Below, one piece after another: positions 44,243 through 55,022 of a stretch of DNA of 64,000 nt. Under the pieces are notes generated by a model. The model was not told the origin of the DNA. It saw only the letters and a program-made list of their open reading frames with translations, and did not search any database. The position numbers and the translations under genes are program-made. The first letter of the stretch is position 1; every line of letters begins with the position of its first letter. This stretch comes from Photobacterium frigidiphilum (lineage in GTDB: Bacteria > Pseudomonadota > Gammaproteobacteria > Enterobacterales > Vibrionaceae). The stretch lies in assembly GCF_003025615.1 (NCBI RefSeq), contig NZ_PYMJ01000034.1, positions 1 through 64,000 of the forward strand, written 5' to 3'.

Positions 44243-45193
44243 ATGTTTCTTCGTAAGGTCGCACTCTCGGTGTTATGTATTACTGCCGCTTTTACCGCCC
44301 ACAGTCAGACTGTGAGCAATGAAGCCATGCGTAGCATTCATGATGTCTACGGTAAAATGATTGAAATACCCGCCGCGCCCAAGCGGGTGATCACCTTGAG
44401 TGAAATCGATCTCGATAGCACCTTGGCATTGGGGCTTACACCTATCGGCACGGTGAATGGTCGTGGGCAGCAAACATTACCCCGCTACCTCCAAGCTGCT
44501 ATTCAACAAGACATTAAGATTGTCGGTGACCTTAGTCGTCCCAATATGGAAACCATTCTAGAACTCGAACCAGATCTCATTCTAACGACGCCTAACCGAC
44601 CAGAGGTATTGGCGTTACTGAATGAAATTGCACCGACAGTTGTTACATTTAAGCGAGGCGAACCGTGGAAAGACACTTTTAACCGCACAGCCGATATTCT
44701 CAATCGTCAAAAAGAAGCCATTGCATTCATGGCACGCTACCAGCAGGCCATACAGCAATCAAAGGCTGACATAGGTGATAAAGCCGGGCAAACCATCAGT
44801 ATCGTACGCTGGAATCCGAAAGGACCGGCCTACATGTTCAAAGATGCTTTTGCCAGCCAAGTGATCGCAGATCTCGGTATGACACGTCCCGCCAATCAGC
44901 AAGACCCTGGTCACACACATTCACTATCATTGAGTTTAGAAGCATTAAATGTCTTAGATGGTGATTGGATGGTCATCGGTACACTCAGTACGTCAGGCGA
45001 TGCTGTCGATGCGATGAAACAAGCTGAATCAAGCCCTGCATTTAAACAACTCAGCGCTATCCAAACTAAACGTTTTGAAGCCGTTGATGGGTCATTATGG
45101 ACCTCTGTAGGTGGACCGCTCGCTGCATTAAGCGTCATGCAAGACATCGTCAAACTGGTTAATAAACCGGATGCCGAACCACTTACACCATAA
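44243..45193 (+). CDS. Ferric-siderophore periplasmic binding protein
   Basis: 316 aa from the third of three consecutive ATGs (AAGGG six bases upstream). A Sec signal peptide (FLRKVALSVLCITAAFTAHS) is followed by a class III binding protein: VYGKMIEIPAAPKRVITLSE, LALGLTPIGTVNGR, ILELEPDLILTTPNRPEVL, and late SVGGPLAALSVM. FepB/FatB/FhuD-type. It carries the ferric catecholate to the divergent ABC permease. Confidence 0.9.
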   Translation: MFLRKVALSVLCITAAFTAHSQTVSNEAMRSIHDVYGKMIEIPAAPKRVITLSEIDLDSTLALGLTPIGTVNGRGQQTLPRYLQAAIQQDIKIVGDLSRPNMETILELEPDLILTTPNRPEVLALLNEIAPTVVTFKRGEPWKDTFNRTADILNRQKEAIAFMARYQQAIQQSKADIGDKAGQTISIVRWNPKGPAYMFKDAFASQVIADLGMTRPANQQDPGHTHSLSLSLEALNVLDGDWMVIGTLSTSGDAVDAMKQAESSPAFKQLSAIQTKRFEAVDGSLWTSVGGPLAALSVMQDIVKLVNKPDAEPLTP

Positions 45194-45254
45194 TAACTTC
45201 AACAAGTAGAATTCAATTCTAGAGCACAATATATAACCTGATATATAACGCGAT

Positions 45255-45289
45255 AAAAAAGCCGATTGTTATTAAACAATCGGCTTTTC
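45255..45289. terminator. Bidirectional terminator, binding protein / NRPS operon
   Basis: AAAAAAGCCGATTGTT-atta-AACAATCGGCTTTT, a perfect stem between convergent transcripts. Confidence 0.92.
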
Positions 45290-45352
45290 ATTATGATGCG
45301 TATCTATCATCATCGATCTTTCACGTTACATCACACTAGATACCTAGATTAC

Positions 45353-47692
45353 CTAGATATAAGATTTCTTGATATAAAGTTGCTTGCGATCAACTTTACC
45401 ACTTCCTGTTTTTGGTAACTGTTCAAGCACCACAAAACGGTTTGGCACCATATAACTGGGTAAGGTTTTCAGCAGTACTTTACGCACCGCTAATTTTGAC
45501 AACCTAGTATCTTTTGTCATTTCCATAAACGCAACTAACTGCGCCTCATCCCCTTTTCCGATCAATTTTACCGCAGCATCTTTGACCATCGTCAGGTACT
45601 TAAGCTGAGCTTCAATTTCACCCAATTCAATCCGAAAACCACGCAATTTTACTTGATCATCAAACCGTCCCAAATATTGATAACAATCATCCCCTAACAC
45701 CCGCACTTTATCACCCGTACGATAACTTCGAACCTGATGCGGCGACAAAGTGACGAATTGTTGAGCCGTTAGATCATCACGCTGCCAATAACCATGACTC
45801 AACGCCTCACCTTGAATACATAGCTCCCCAACCATATTCACCGAAACAGGCTGTAAGTCAGCATCTACCACCTGATGGGTGTAACCAATCAGGCTATGCT
45901 GCAAAGTGATACTCGGCAAGTTCAAAGCATCCGCAGTAATTTCTGCCATCAAAGACCATACCGTGGCTTCCGTTGGCCCATAACAATTCCACAAACGTTG
46001 AGTTCGTAATACCAATTGCTCTGCCAGCGGTTTATCTAATGCTTCTCCACCACACAACGCTACCAGCTGTTGATTTCCCTGCCATCCTGTATTCAATAAC
46101 ATTCGCCAAAATGCAGGCGTTGCTTGCATTACCGTGATGGCATTATCTTCCGTTAAGTAATCACTAATCGCATGGGGATCACGATATTCATCACTCGACA
46201 TCAAAACAGCACAACCACCCACCCATAAAGGTGCGAATATTTCCAATAAGGCTATATCAAACGCCATGGTGGTGATCAATAACCAGCGAGTAGCAGCATC
46301 TAATTCCAAACGATCAGTGCTGCCCTGCAAAAACGTTAACAAGGCTCGATGAGTAATCACGACTCCTTTCGGTTTCCCTGTTGAGCCCGAGGTAAACATA
46401 ATGTAGGCAGGCGTATCAGATGATAGCCCATCACACACTCTCGGCATTAACCCCGATATAGGCATTACATTTTCAGCCGCTAACAACACTACATTAGCCC
46501 CCTTAAATGGCACCATAGGAATAGCTATCGACAATGCCGTATCTTGGAGAATTGCTTTAAGCCCAGCCTCTTGCTCAATAGTTACCAGACGATCAGCAGG
46601 AAACGTCGGCTCTAATGGTACAAATGTCACTCCCGACAATAGACTCGCGATCATCGCCGAGATCATGTCTGGTTGCCGATATACGTGCAGCCCAACCCTG
46701 TCACCACACTCAATATTATGCTGATGCAGTAAATGCTGGATCTCCGCTACACGCTGTAACAATGCCGTGTAACTTAGCGTCCCCCCTTGCCATTCAATCG
46801 CTGTTCGTTCATGTTGTGCAGCGTGCTGTAATGCAGCTAATAATGTCGATGCCAGTTCATCAGAAAATGTATTAGAAGGTGACGGTAAATCTGAGATTGG
46901 CCCAATAGAAGCATCCTTTGACGACAGCCATTGCCCAACACACAATTCATTGACCGTCGACCATCGCTGCTGACAGATCCCCATCAATAGCCTTATCCAG
47001 TCTTCCAGCAAAGACGAAGCTTGTTCGACAGAAAAGTGCACCTCCGAATAAGCAAGTTGTACCCGCCATCCAGTGAATGAATCTTGGTTATCAATATATA
47101 CTGAAGCAATAGTCCCCGGCATCAAGGTGCCATTATTATCAACAACGTCGTTTGCACCGTCATTAGGACAATCATCATTATCTAACGGTGGCACTAAATG
47201 CTTAACCGAGACAACGCTGGTCAGCCAGTTAAGTGGCTGCAAATCAGCCGTCGGATTCAGACGCGTATGGAATAGCATCTGTTTTGATAACGACAATTGT
47301 GCTTGAGCGTCACACAACCATGCCGCCACTGTTAACGAACGATCGGAAAATGACTGTACCGTAGGGATCACCGTCTTGCAGGGTATATCGCACATCCCAC
47401 TTGTCACTACAGATTCACCGCTATATTGGTACAACATCCAATTCCAGCTTGCACTGAATAAAGTTGAGCAATCCACATTAGCGTCGACACAAAAAACATT
47501 GAACATCGCCACCCACTCTGGCGATAAGTTGTGCGTAAGCAGCTGCGTGAAGGTGTCTGTATTAGCAACACGTTGTTCTAGAGGAGCAGTACCAGCCTTA
47601 TTCGCACTAAAATGCGTCGGTTCGGTTACACCAGCGAATAACGTCTTCCAGTACGCAGCATCAAGACAACTATCAAGACAATCAGCCTGCAT
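45353..47692 (-). CDS. NRPS: degenerate condensation fragment plus adenylation domain, no carrier
   Basis: 779 aa. Residues about 1-265 resemble the C-terminal half of a condensation domain without an HHxxxDG motif. Residues about 285-775 are a complete adenylation domain: FTSGSTGKPKG, NCYGPTEATVW, GELCIQG, YRTGDKVR, and the final Lys in TGSGKVDRKQL. Read against the GrsA pocket, the code is D-I-L-Q-L-G-C-V-W-K, close to known glycine codes. The protein stops just after the A domain, with no carrier and no thioesterase. Its start overlaps the upstream NRPS gene by 11 bases. It probably activates Gly in trans for the A-less C-T end of that protein. Confidence 0.88.
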   Translation of the reverse strand: MQADCLDSCLDAAYWKTLFAGVTEPTHFSANKAGTAPLEQRVANTDTFTQLLTHNLSPEWVAMFNVFCVDANVDCSTLFSASWNWMLYQYSGESVVTSGMCDIPCKTVIPTVQSFSDRSLTVAAWLCDAQAQLSLSKQMLFHTRLNPTADLQPLNWLTSVVSVKHLVPPLDNDDCPNDGANDVVDNNGTLMPGTIASVYIDNQDSFTGWRVQLAYSEVHFSVEQASSLLEDWIRLLMGICQQRWSTVNELCVGQWLSSKDASIGPISDLPSPSNTFSDELASTLLAALQHAAQHERTAIEWQGGTLSYTALLQRVAEIQHLLHQHNIECGDRVGLHVYRQPDMISAMIASLLSGVTFVPLEPTFPADRLVTIEQEAGLKAILQDTALSIAIPMVPFKGANVVLLAAENVMPISGLMPRVCDGLSSDTPAYIMFTSGSTGKPKGVVITHRALLTFLQGSTDRLELDAATRWLLITTMAFDIALLEIFAPLWVGGCAVLMSSDEYRDPHAISDYLTEDNAITVMQATPAFWRMLLNTGWQGNQQLVALCGGEALDKPLAEQLVLRTQRLWNCYGPTEATVWSLMAEITADALNLPSITLQHSLIGYTHQVVDADLQPVSVNMVGELCIQGEALSHGYWQRDDLTAQQFVTLSPHQVRSYRTGDKVRVLGDDCYQYLGRFDDQVKLRGFRIELGEIEAQLKYLTMVKDAAVKLIGKGDEAQLVAFMEMTKDTRLSKLAVRKVLLKTLPSYMVPNRFVVLEQLPKTGSGKVDRKQLYIKKSYI

Positions 47693-50600
47693 TATTTGCC
47701 TCCGAAGCCCCTGCTTGAGTTATTTCAGGTAATATCGAAACACAGCTCTTACACTGGCGTTGCTGCTCCTTGTAATAAGACTGCACAAATGCTGCTGGAC
47801 TTGGCGATTGATATACCATGGCTGGTGTTACAGGTTGACCTAATACATCCGATAACGTTGCCGACAAGGTAATCACAGCCAACGAGTTGATTGCCAAATC
47901 AGACAGCGTCGCTTGCCAAATATCCTCTTTCTTACCTGATATTGGCATCACCACAGACAACCAAGCCGTACACACAATAGCTGCTAAGCTTTCCCTCTCT
48001 ATCGAGGTTGATGGTGTAGGATCAGTCAACATAACCGTTTCTTCATCTGCTTTTGATGCATCCATTTCAATCGTAGACTTACAAGTTCGTAATTGAATGT
48101 GGGCATCACTGTCGATAGGCAATCGAATGATTTCCAGTAACTCTGCTAGCCACTGTGCCAAGACATCATCTGCCTTGTCAGTACTTACCTGTGCAGCATC
48201 AAACTCAAAACGAATAGAGGTTCGGTTAGCCACTTCAGTCACCACCACATTAAGCGGAAACTCAACTTTCTCATACGCTTGCCCAAAGACAGGAGCCAGT
48301 GGGACTGTCGATTCAGTTTGTGGGGTGCGTGCTGTCGGTCTAGGGTAATTTTCAAACACAAACAAGCTATCAAAACAACGAGGGAGACCGTTTTGTAATG
48401 TAATTAAAGACTGAGTCGCGTGCTCATTGAGCCCCATCAACTCACGTTGCAGTGTGACAATGTGCTCTCCTAAGGTTAGCCCTGTGTTCCACTGCATCAT
48501 CAATGGCAGCGAGTTAATATATAAGCCAACACTGGCAGAAATATCATCAACAGGCGCATCTCGTCCTGACGTTACATTTCCCACTACTGTTACGGCATTA
48601 CCCGTTACTTTTGCCACTAGTCGATGCCAAGCATATTGCACAACAACGCTATTGGTCACACCTATTGCTTGGGCTAAATCCACCAGCTTTTGTTGCTCAT
48701 AATCCGTCAAACGCAAACGTACCACCGACGGTGTTTGTTGCATCTTAGCCAGTGAAAGATCTGCTCCAAACAAAGAAGACAAATCATTTCGTTGTTGCAT
48801 CGTAGGCCACTTTTCTTGCCAATAAGCAGAAACGACCTCACGTTGTTTCACCGCATAGGTAGCATGTTCAAGATAGGCGTTATCATACTGGTGGACGATA
48901 ATAGGAACAGCTGCTGTATTTTGTTCAGCGGTAATGGGTGCCACAGCTTCATCTAAAAGGCGCTGATAACACTCATGCACTGCGCCAAATAATCGCGGTC
49001 CACTCCATCCATCAATGATCGCGTGATGGCAACTGAACAACACGTGATAATCCGACTCTGACACTTTCACGCACAGCAATCTAAACAAGGGGGCAGTAGT
49101 CTCATTCAACACAAACGAACGCTGGCGATCTGCTTCTTGAAAACGGATCCGCGCAGCCTGTGGATCTGCATGATCCGGTGATGCAGGATCGGAGAGATCA
49201 ACAATATCAAATGCCACTTCAACCTTGCCTTGAATGATTTGCACTAGTTCTTGGCAATGGCGCAAAGCAACTCGAAGCGCAGGGAAACGTTCAGTAGCAT
49301 GCTGCCAAGCTTGTTTATAGGCTGTGATATTCAGCGCATGCGGGTAATGAATAGGGGTTTGCAAATGGTACGCATCATCTTGCGGGCAACATTGTTGGTG
49401 CACAAACATACTTGTTTGCAACGATGATGCAGGCACAATGGCTTCAACATCTAAGGTCTGTTGTAAATGATTCAGTTCTAGCTGTGATAGCTCAACGAGT
49501 GGATAATCACTGGGTGTCGGTTGGCACCCTACTTTGTCATAAGTCTGTTCACAGAAATCAATTAACTTTTCAATGTTAGCCGCCAGGCTAACCATAAATT
49601 GCTCACTCAATATTTGAGTTAAACAACCTACCTGCCTGAAGGTAAGCGACCCTTCAATAATGCCACCGTGTAAGCTGATCAATTCTGCTGGCTTGTTCAA
49701 CGGTGACATCACCTGACCCGGCTCAAGGCCTATTGGTCGCCACTCACCGGCGGTATGCGTCTGTAATCCTAAATAATTAAACACGATCGGTGAAAGTGAT
49801 AAGCGGCTGCCTTCCGCATGGTGCTGTTTAAACGCCGCAAAGCCAATACCTTTATCAGGAATTACACGGCGACATTCTTTGGTATGTTGAATTAGCGTTG
49901 TAAGTTCATCTTCTATGCTCTGTGCATTAGCAGTACGGAGTAATAATGGATAAGTACTGGTAAACCACCCAACCGTCTGACTAACATCATGGTTTGGCGA
50001 AATAGCTTCACGACCATGGCCCTCCAGCATAATAGTATGTTCATCGCCCCATCCCATATCAGCCAACGTTTTCACTAAAGCAGCCAATAGAATGTCGTTC
50101 ACTTCCGTGTTGAAAGCATTGTGGGCTTGCGACACTAAACGTTGAGTCAATGCTACAGGCAACTGCATCATCGCTGAACTGGCTAACCCTTCAGGATGCT
50201 GATCATCGCGTAAAAAGCTATTATCGCTCCCTTGCGATTGCTGTAACCAGTAGTCAAACTGCGTTGAGTGTTGCTGAGTGTAATCGGCTAATACCTTACC
50301 CCACTGGCGGTAACTGGTTGTTTTCATGCCCAATATTTTACTGCTTGTTTTACTAGCCAGAGCTTCAGCATGACATAACTTGGCAAAATCATCAGTTAAA
50401 ATACGCCATGACACCGCATCAATCACCCAGTGATTAAACGCAAGAAACAGCGTGATTTCCGCCTGTGGATGATTGCGAACTAATGCCCATGCCATCGTCT
50501 GTCCAGCACTCAAGTCAAAGTTGGCTTGTAGCTCGGTAAATGCATGATACAGCTCTTGTTCACCCAACGAAGTCGCATCTAACTCAATCAATGGAGGAAG

Positions 50601-53600
50601 GGAAATATCTGTGTTGTACTGTTGAACTGAGACTCGCTCAAATGCCACACCAGATTGCAATTCAGGTAATGACAATCGCAATGCATCATGATGTGTGAAC
50701 AGCTGTGTCATTGCGTGGATCAGTTGTGTTTCGCTCAACGCTGGGATCTGCAATATTGCCGCTTGATTCCAATGTTGCGGCTTACTAAATCCTTGCTCAG
50801 TAAACCAAGATTGAATCGGCAATAACGGGAAAGTTCCCGTTAACAACGCCTGTTCAGCCTCTATCTTAGGGGTAACCGTGGTACTTACTGCTAAGATATT
50901 TGAAGCCAAAGTGCGACATAATCGACGCACCGTTTTTGCTTCAAACACATCTTTCACCGTACACGCATATCCTGCGTCACGTAATTTGGTAGTGAGCTGA
51001 ATACTCAGAATAGAATCTCCGCCTAAACGGAAAAAATCCTCTTCAACGCCACAAGAGGTATTTAATGTTGACTGCCAAATAGCCAACACGGCAGATTCCA
51101 AATCATTCATTGGTGCAGTAGATGTAACGGTATTCAAATCAACTTTAGGTAATTGTCGTATATCGAGTTTGCCATTCACTGTCAGCGGCATGTCATCGAT
51201 GAAGAATAGCTGGGCTGGTACCATGTATTCCGGCAAGGTACGCGCGACATGGTTCAATATTGTGGATGCAGTAACAGCCAATGCACTTTCACGTAAGGTG
51301 GCATAGGCTACCAGTACTTTTTGTAGTCCCTGTTCCGCCACAATGACTTTTACTTGGTGAATATTCTCATGTGCTAAAACTAACTGGGCTTCGATTTCCC
51401 CCAGCTCAATACGGTAACCGCGCAGTTTCACTTGCTCATCAATTCTTCCCATGTATTCAACACGACCATCATGATTCACGCGCGCCTTATCACCCGTTCT
51501 ATACATGCGTACCGTTTGATCTAAACACTGCCATTGAATAAAAGCTTGTGCGGTTAATTCTGGTTGATTCAAATACCCGCGCGCTAGTCCGAGTCCTGTT
51601 AAGCACAGCTCACCCGGCACACCGTTTGGACATAAATTTCCAGACTGATCGAGGATCAATGCCTGTGTGTTAGTCACATTGGTACCAATGCTCACAGGTT
51701 GATCTGTTTCAAGTTGCTGCACTAAAGCTGTCACGGTAAATTCGGTTGGGCCGTACATGTTAAACAGCGCAACCTTATCCGCCCAATGCTCGACAAGTTG
51801 AGCTGGGCAAGCTTCACCGCCAATCGCCACTGCCTGTAAATACTGCACAGCTTGTGGTGGAAGTGCTGCAAACAAAGCAGTTGAACAAATCATATGGGTA
51901 GCTCGATATTGTTCAGCTTGCGCGATCACTTGATCATTCGGTTCACCAAAAGCCAAGGTAATGCCCGATGCCAACGGCAACATCGCTGTCATGTTACCGG
52001 CATCAAATGCCAAAGACATGCAATTAAACATCACACTGCCTGCACCAAACTCCAAGCGCTGACAATGGTCCTGAATCAAATTGACGAACGCACCGTGCTC
52101 AACCATCACGCCTTTTGGCAAACCAGTCGACCCAGATGTATAAATGACGTAAGCCAATTGCTTCGGTGAACAATGTGCTAATACAGGGCGAATATCAGTA
52201 AACTGAGCCAATCGTGCGACGAGTGAAGGCGCTGCGATATTCACCACTTCAACCCCAGTTACACAATGCATACCGTCATCAGCTTGCTGAATCTGTTCCG
52301 CAAATGTACTTGAAGGCGCAATAATCAGTGACAGTTCTGCATCATCAATCACATGCTGCAGGCGCTTCAATGGATAGCTCGGATCCAACGGCACATACGC
52401 CCCACCCGCTTTCCACACCGCCAATGCTGATACCACAAATTCAATACCCCGATCGGCAACTATGCCGACCAGACCTTCTGAACGCAGCCCTCGTTCAATC
52501 AGCCAGTTTGCTATTCGGTTGGCGCGAGATTCAAGCTCTGCATAGGTCAATGACTGCTCACCATGGATCACTGCCAGTTTATCAGGATGCGATGCCATTG
52601 CCGCTTCGAACAGTTGGTGGGGCAACATAGTTTCAGGGGGCATGGTTTCTGGATACGCGCTTGGCAAGCGTGCCAATTTGGCAGCCATCTCAGCCTCTTC
52701 ATTATGCGCAATCATCGGCAATTGCTGCACATCGGTTTCCGGGTGCTCAACAGCCGCCGTCAATAACCTCAAGAAATGCTCGGCATAACGTTCAATGGTT
52801 GTTTTTTCGAAGATCCCTTTGCTGAACAGCCAATCCAGCCGCACACCCTCAACCAACTCAGTCACCTTCAACGAGATATCCGTTTTAGCTGGCAAAATCG
52901 GGGATGGCTCTTCCACTGCACCACAACCTGGGATCAAATCATTAAAATCCACTTTGGCTTGATAAACCAACATGATTTGAAAAATAGGATTAATGGCAGT
53001 AGTCCGATCGGTGCCAATGGCTTCACTTAAAGATTCAAAGCGGTAAATCTGATGGTCAAACGCCGACAAATCTTGTTCACGACAGTACTGTAAATAGTCG
53101 ACGAATGGCTGGTTTTCTCCCAACTGGGTGCGCAGTACAATTGTGTTAACAAAGAATCCAACGACATCTTCAATATCATGTCGCTCTCGGTACGCCAGTG
53201 GAGTACCAATAACAATGTCGTTTTCATCGCTGAGTCGTGCCATCAATAATGAGAACACAGCATGTAAGCCAATAAAATTAGACGTATTATATTGCTGGCA
53301 CAGACGCTTAAATTTATCCCATAGCGCATTGTCAATGCGCGAGAAGACTAGCTCTCCATCGTTATTATGAGCGACGGGGCGCGGCTTATCTAACGGCAAA
53401 CTGTGCACTTCAGGAATACCCGCTAAACGATCAACCCAAAACGGTTTAAATTCAGCATGATAATCCTGAAATGCGGGTGAATTAAACCAATTGGCATAAT
53501 CGATATACGTCCGTGCAGTCGGTATCACTGGCATCAGCTGTTGGTTTTGATACGACAAAAACGCCTGCTTAAAATCGGCAAACATATTCTTCACCGACCA

Positions 53601-54233
53601 ACCATCCGAAATGATGTGATGTTGAGTCAGCATCAATATATGTAGTTCATTATCCAGCTTTACCACATCGACACGTGTAAGTTGTCCTTGGTTCAGATCA
53701 AATGGACGATTCACATCATCAATGATCCACTGCAATAGGACAGCTTCTCGCTCACCTTCTGGCAAATATGACAAATCTTTGTGCTTAACCGTAAACGGCG
53801 TATGCGCATCAATATGTTGCTCCCCTTGACCTTCCGTATTGATCGCAAAACGGGTTCGCATACTGGCATGTTTTTGTGCAAGTACATCAAAAGCATAAGC
53901 AAGTGCCTCATAATCCAATACTCCCGTAACACGGAAATGCACAGGCATATTGTACAAGTGAGAGTTTTCTTCATATTGCTCGATAAACCATAAACCACTT
54001 TGTGAATAGGATAATGGCCCCACAATTTCCCTTGTTACGGGGATGGGTTGGTCAAATGCTTGCTGAGCTTTCAAACAGCGCACAATGGCATCTTTATGTG
54101 TTTTAATTTGAACAACTACATCTGGCGTCATCGCCTGCTTATTCGCTTGAGACACCAGCTGAAATTGACGATTCAACGCCAGCCTTACCCCTTTACGCTC
54201 TAGCGCCATGAGTAAGGTAATAATATCTGTCAT
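47682..54233 (-). CDS. NRPS: docking-C-A-T-E-C-T
   Basis: 2183 aa. Order: TubC-like docking domain (about 1-55); C domain with HHIISDG at 205-211; A domain about 535-1030 (YTSGSTGLPKG, pocket read as D-A-M-C-A-G-M-V-T-K, no code I know); carrier LGGDS with Ser at about 1074. Then an epimerisation domain about 1130-1560 (NHWVIDAVSW at 1267, EGHGRE, VFNYLG), a second C with HHAIIDGW at 1736, and a terminal carrier DLAINSL with Ser at about 2117. The terminal module lacks an A domain. No thioesterase is present. The E domain's first His is Asn but the catalytic second His is kept. AGGA precedes the start by six bases. It follows entA by 12 bases. Confidence 0.9.
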   Translation of the reverse strand: MTDIITLLMALERKGVRLALNRQFQLVSQANKQAMTPDVVVQIKTHKDAIVRCLKAQQAFDQPIPVTREIVGPLSYSQSGLWFIEQYEENSHLYNMPVHFRVTGVLDYEALAYAFDVLAQKHASMRTRFAINTEGQGEQHIDAHTPFTVKHKDLSYLPEGEREAVLLQWIIDDVNRPFDLNQGQLTRVDVVKLDNELHILMLTQHHIISDGWSVKNMFADFKQAFLSYQNQQLMPVIPTARTYIDYANWFNSPAFQDYHAEFKPFWVDRLAGIPEVHSLPLDKPRPVAHNNDGELVFSRIDNALWDKFKRLCQQYNTSNFIGLHAVFSLLMARLSDENDIVIGTPLAYRERHDIEDVVGFFVNTIVLRTQLGENQPFVDYLQYCREQDLSAFDHQIYRFESLSEAIGTDRTTAINPIFQIMLVYQAKVDFNDLIPGCGAVEEPSPILPAKTDISLKVTELVEGVRLDWLFSKGIFEKTTIERYAEHFLRLLTAAVEHPETDVQQLPMIAHNEEAEMAAKLARLPSAYPETMPPETMLPHQLFEAAMASHPDKLAVIHGEQSLTYAELESRANRIANWLIERGLRSEGLVGIVADRGIEFVVSALAVWKAGGAYVPLDPSYPLKRLQHVIDDAELSLIIAPSSTFAEQIQQADDGMHCVTGVEVVNIAAPSLVARLAQFTDIRPVLAHCSPKQLAYVIYTSGSTGLPKGVMVEHGAFVNLIQDHCQRLEFGAGSVMFNCMSLAFDAGNMTAMLPLASGITLAFGEPNDQVIAQAEQYRATHMICSTALFAALPPQAVQYLQAVAIGGEACPAQLVEHWADKVALFNMYGPTEFTVTALVQQLETDQPVSIGTNVTNTQALILDQSGNLCPNGVPGELCLTGLGLARGYLNQPELTAQAFIQWQCLDQTVRMYRTGDKARVNHDGRVEYMGRIDEQVKLRGYRIELGEIEAQLVLAHENIHQVKVIVAEQGLQKVLVAYATLRESALAVTASTILNHVARTLPEYMVPAQLFFIDDMPLTVNGKLDIRQLPKVDLNTVTSTAPMNDLESAVLAIWQSTLNTSCGVEEDFFRLGGDSILSIQLTTKLRDAGYACTVKDVFEAKTVRRLCRTLASNILAVSTTVTPKIEAEQALLTGTFPLLPIQSWFTEQGFSKPQHWNQAAILQIPALSETQLIHAMTQLFTHHDALRLSLPELQSGVAFERVSVQQYNTDISLPPLIELDATSLGEQELYHAFTELQANFDLSAGQTMAWALVRNHPQAEITLFLAFNHWVIDAVSWRILTDDFAKLCHAEALASKTSSKILGMKTTSYRQWGKVLADYTQQHSTQFDYWLQQSQGSDNSFLRDDQHPEGLASSAMMQLPVALTQRLVSQAHNAFNTEVNDILLAALVKTLADMGWGDEHTIMLEGHGREAISPNHDVSQTVGWFTSTYPLLLRTANAQSIEDELTTLIQHTKECRRVIPDKGIGFAAFKQHHAEGSRLSLSPIVFNYLGLQTHTAGEWRPIGLEPGQVMSPLNKPAELISLHGGIIEGSLTFRQVGCLTQILSEQFMVSLAANIEKLIDFCEQTYDKVGCQPTPSDYPLVELSQLELNHLQQTLDVEAIVPASSLQTSMFVHQQCCPQDDAYHLQTPIHYPHALNITAYKQAWQHATERFPALRVALRHCQELVQIIQGKVEVAFDIVDLSDPASPDHADPQAARIRFQEADRQRSFVLNETTAPLFRLLCVKVSESDYHVLFSCHHAIIDGWSGPRLFGAVHECYQRLLDEAVAPITAEQNTAAVPIIVHQYDNAYLEHATYAVKQREVVSAYWQEKWPTMQQRNDLSSLFGADLSLAKMQQTPSVVRLRLTDYEQQKLVDLAQAIGVTNSVVVQYAWHRLVAKVTGNAVTVVGNVTSGRDAPVDDISASVGLYINSLPLMMQWNTGLTLGEHIVTLQRELMGLNEHATQSLITLQNGLPRCFDSLFVFENYPRPTARTPQTESTVPLAPVFGQAYEKVEFPLNVVVTEVANRTSIRFEFDAAQVSTDKADDVLAQWLAELLEIIRLPIDSDAHIQLRTCKSTIEMDASKADEETVMLTDPTPSTSIERESLAAIVCTAWLSVVMPISGKKEDIWQATLSDLAINSLAVITLSATLSDVLGQPVTPAMVYQSPSPAAFVQSYYKEQQRQCKSCVSILPEITQAGASEANNAG

Positions 54234-54245
54234 GATCGATCCTGC

Positions 54246-55022
54246 TTATGCGTTAAGGGTGGCGCCGCCGTCTACCACAATGTCTTGCATCGTGACATGT
54301 CCCGCTAAATCAGACGCGAGGAAAGTCACCACGTGGGCAATGTCATTTGGCTGGGCAATTTTTCCAAGCGGGATACCTAGTTTGAACTGCTCAGGAAAGC
54401 CAGAAATCGTGCGCTGTTCCGCATCCGGCGAATGCCACAGTGCCCGCTGCATTTGGGTATCAGTAGAACCCGGCGATACCACGTTGCAGCGAACGCCATA
54501 CGGTGCGAGTTCTAAACCAATGCAATGCGACAAGCTGGTTAGTGCCGCTTTAGATGCGCAATATGCAGTCATCTGTTGACGAGGGACATGTGCCGCATTT
54601 GAACTGACCGTTACCACCGCACCTGAAGCTTGGCGTTTGAATACTGGGATCAGCTGTTGCAAGAGGTAAAATGGCCCTGATGCATTCACATTCAAACAAG
54701 CATGCCAATCATCAACCGACAGCTCCTCCGTCGCGCCTAATCGTAAAATACCGGCCACATTCACCAATACATCAACAGTGGGGTAACGCTGTAAAATAGC
54801 TTGTGCTGTCGTCTTTACTGCCGCCGAATCACTGATGTCGACCGTCATGGTCTCAAACGGATAATGTTCGTTATCATTAAATGCCACATCGAGCCCTATC
54901 ACGGTGGCACCCAAATCAACGAACTGTAACGCCACTTGATAACCGATACCTTGCGCTGCACCCGTAACCCATACGTACTTATTGTAAAACTGCATCATGC
55001 TTGCTACTGGATTTTGTTTCAT
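54246..55022 (-). CDS. entA: 2,3-dihydro-2,3-dihydroxybenzoate dehydrogenase
   Basis: 258 aa from the ATG at 55022, which overlaps the upstream stop as TAATG. A GTG at 55028 has better ribosome-binding spacing and is the alternative. Classical SDR: VTGAAQGIGYQVALQF cofactor loop, VNVAGILR, catalytic TVSSNAAHVPRQQMTAYCAS with Ser, Tyr and Lys, and RCNVVSPGSTDT. It oxidises 2,3-dihydro-DHB to 2,3-DHB with NAD+. Context with entC, entE and entB makes EntA the clear reading. Confidence 0.92.
   Translation of the reverse strand: MKQNPVASMMQFYNKYVWVTGAAQGIGYQVALQFVDLGATVIGLDVAFNDNEHYPFETMTVDISDSAAVKTTAQAILQRYPTVDVLVNVAGILRLGATEELSVDDWHACLNVNASGPFYLLQQLIPVFKRQASGAVVTVSSNAAHVPRQQMTAYCASKAALTSLSHCIGLELAPYGVRCNVVSPGSTDTQMQRALWHSPDAEQRTISGFPEQFKLGIPLGKIAQPNDIAHVVTFLASDLAGHVTMQDIVVDGGATLNA

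Noticed and set aside
52328..52766. Plus-strand open frames inside the large NRPS gene
   Set aside because: They are antisense shadows of the A-domain coding sequence, with no start signals.
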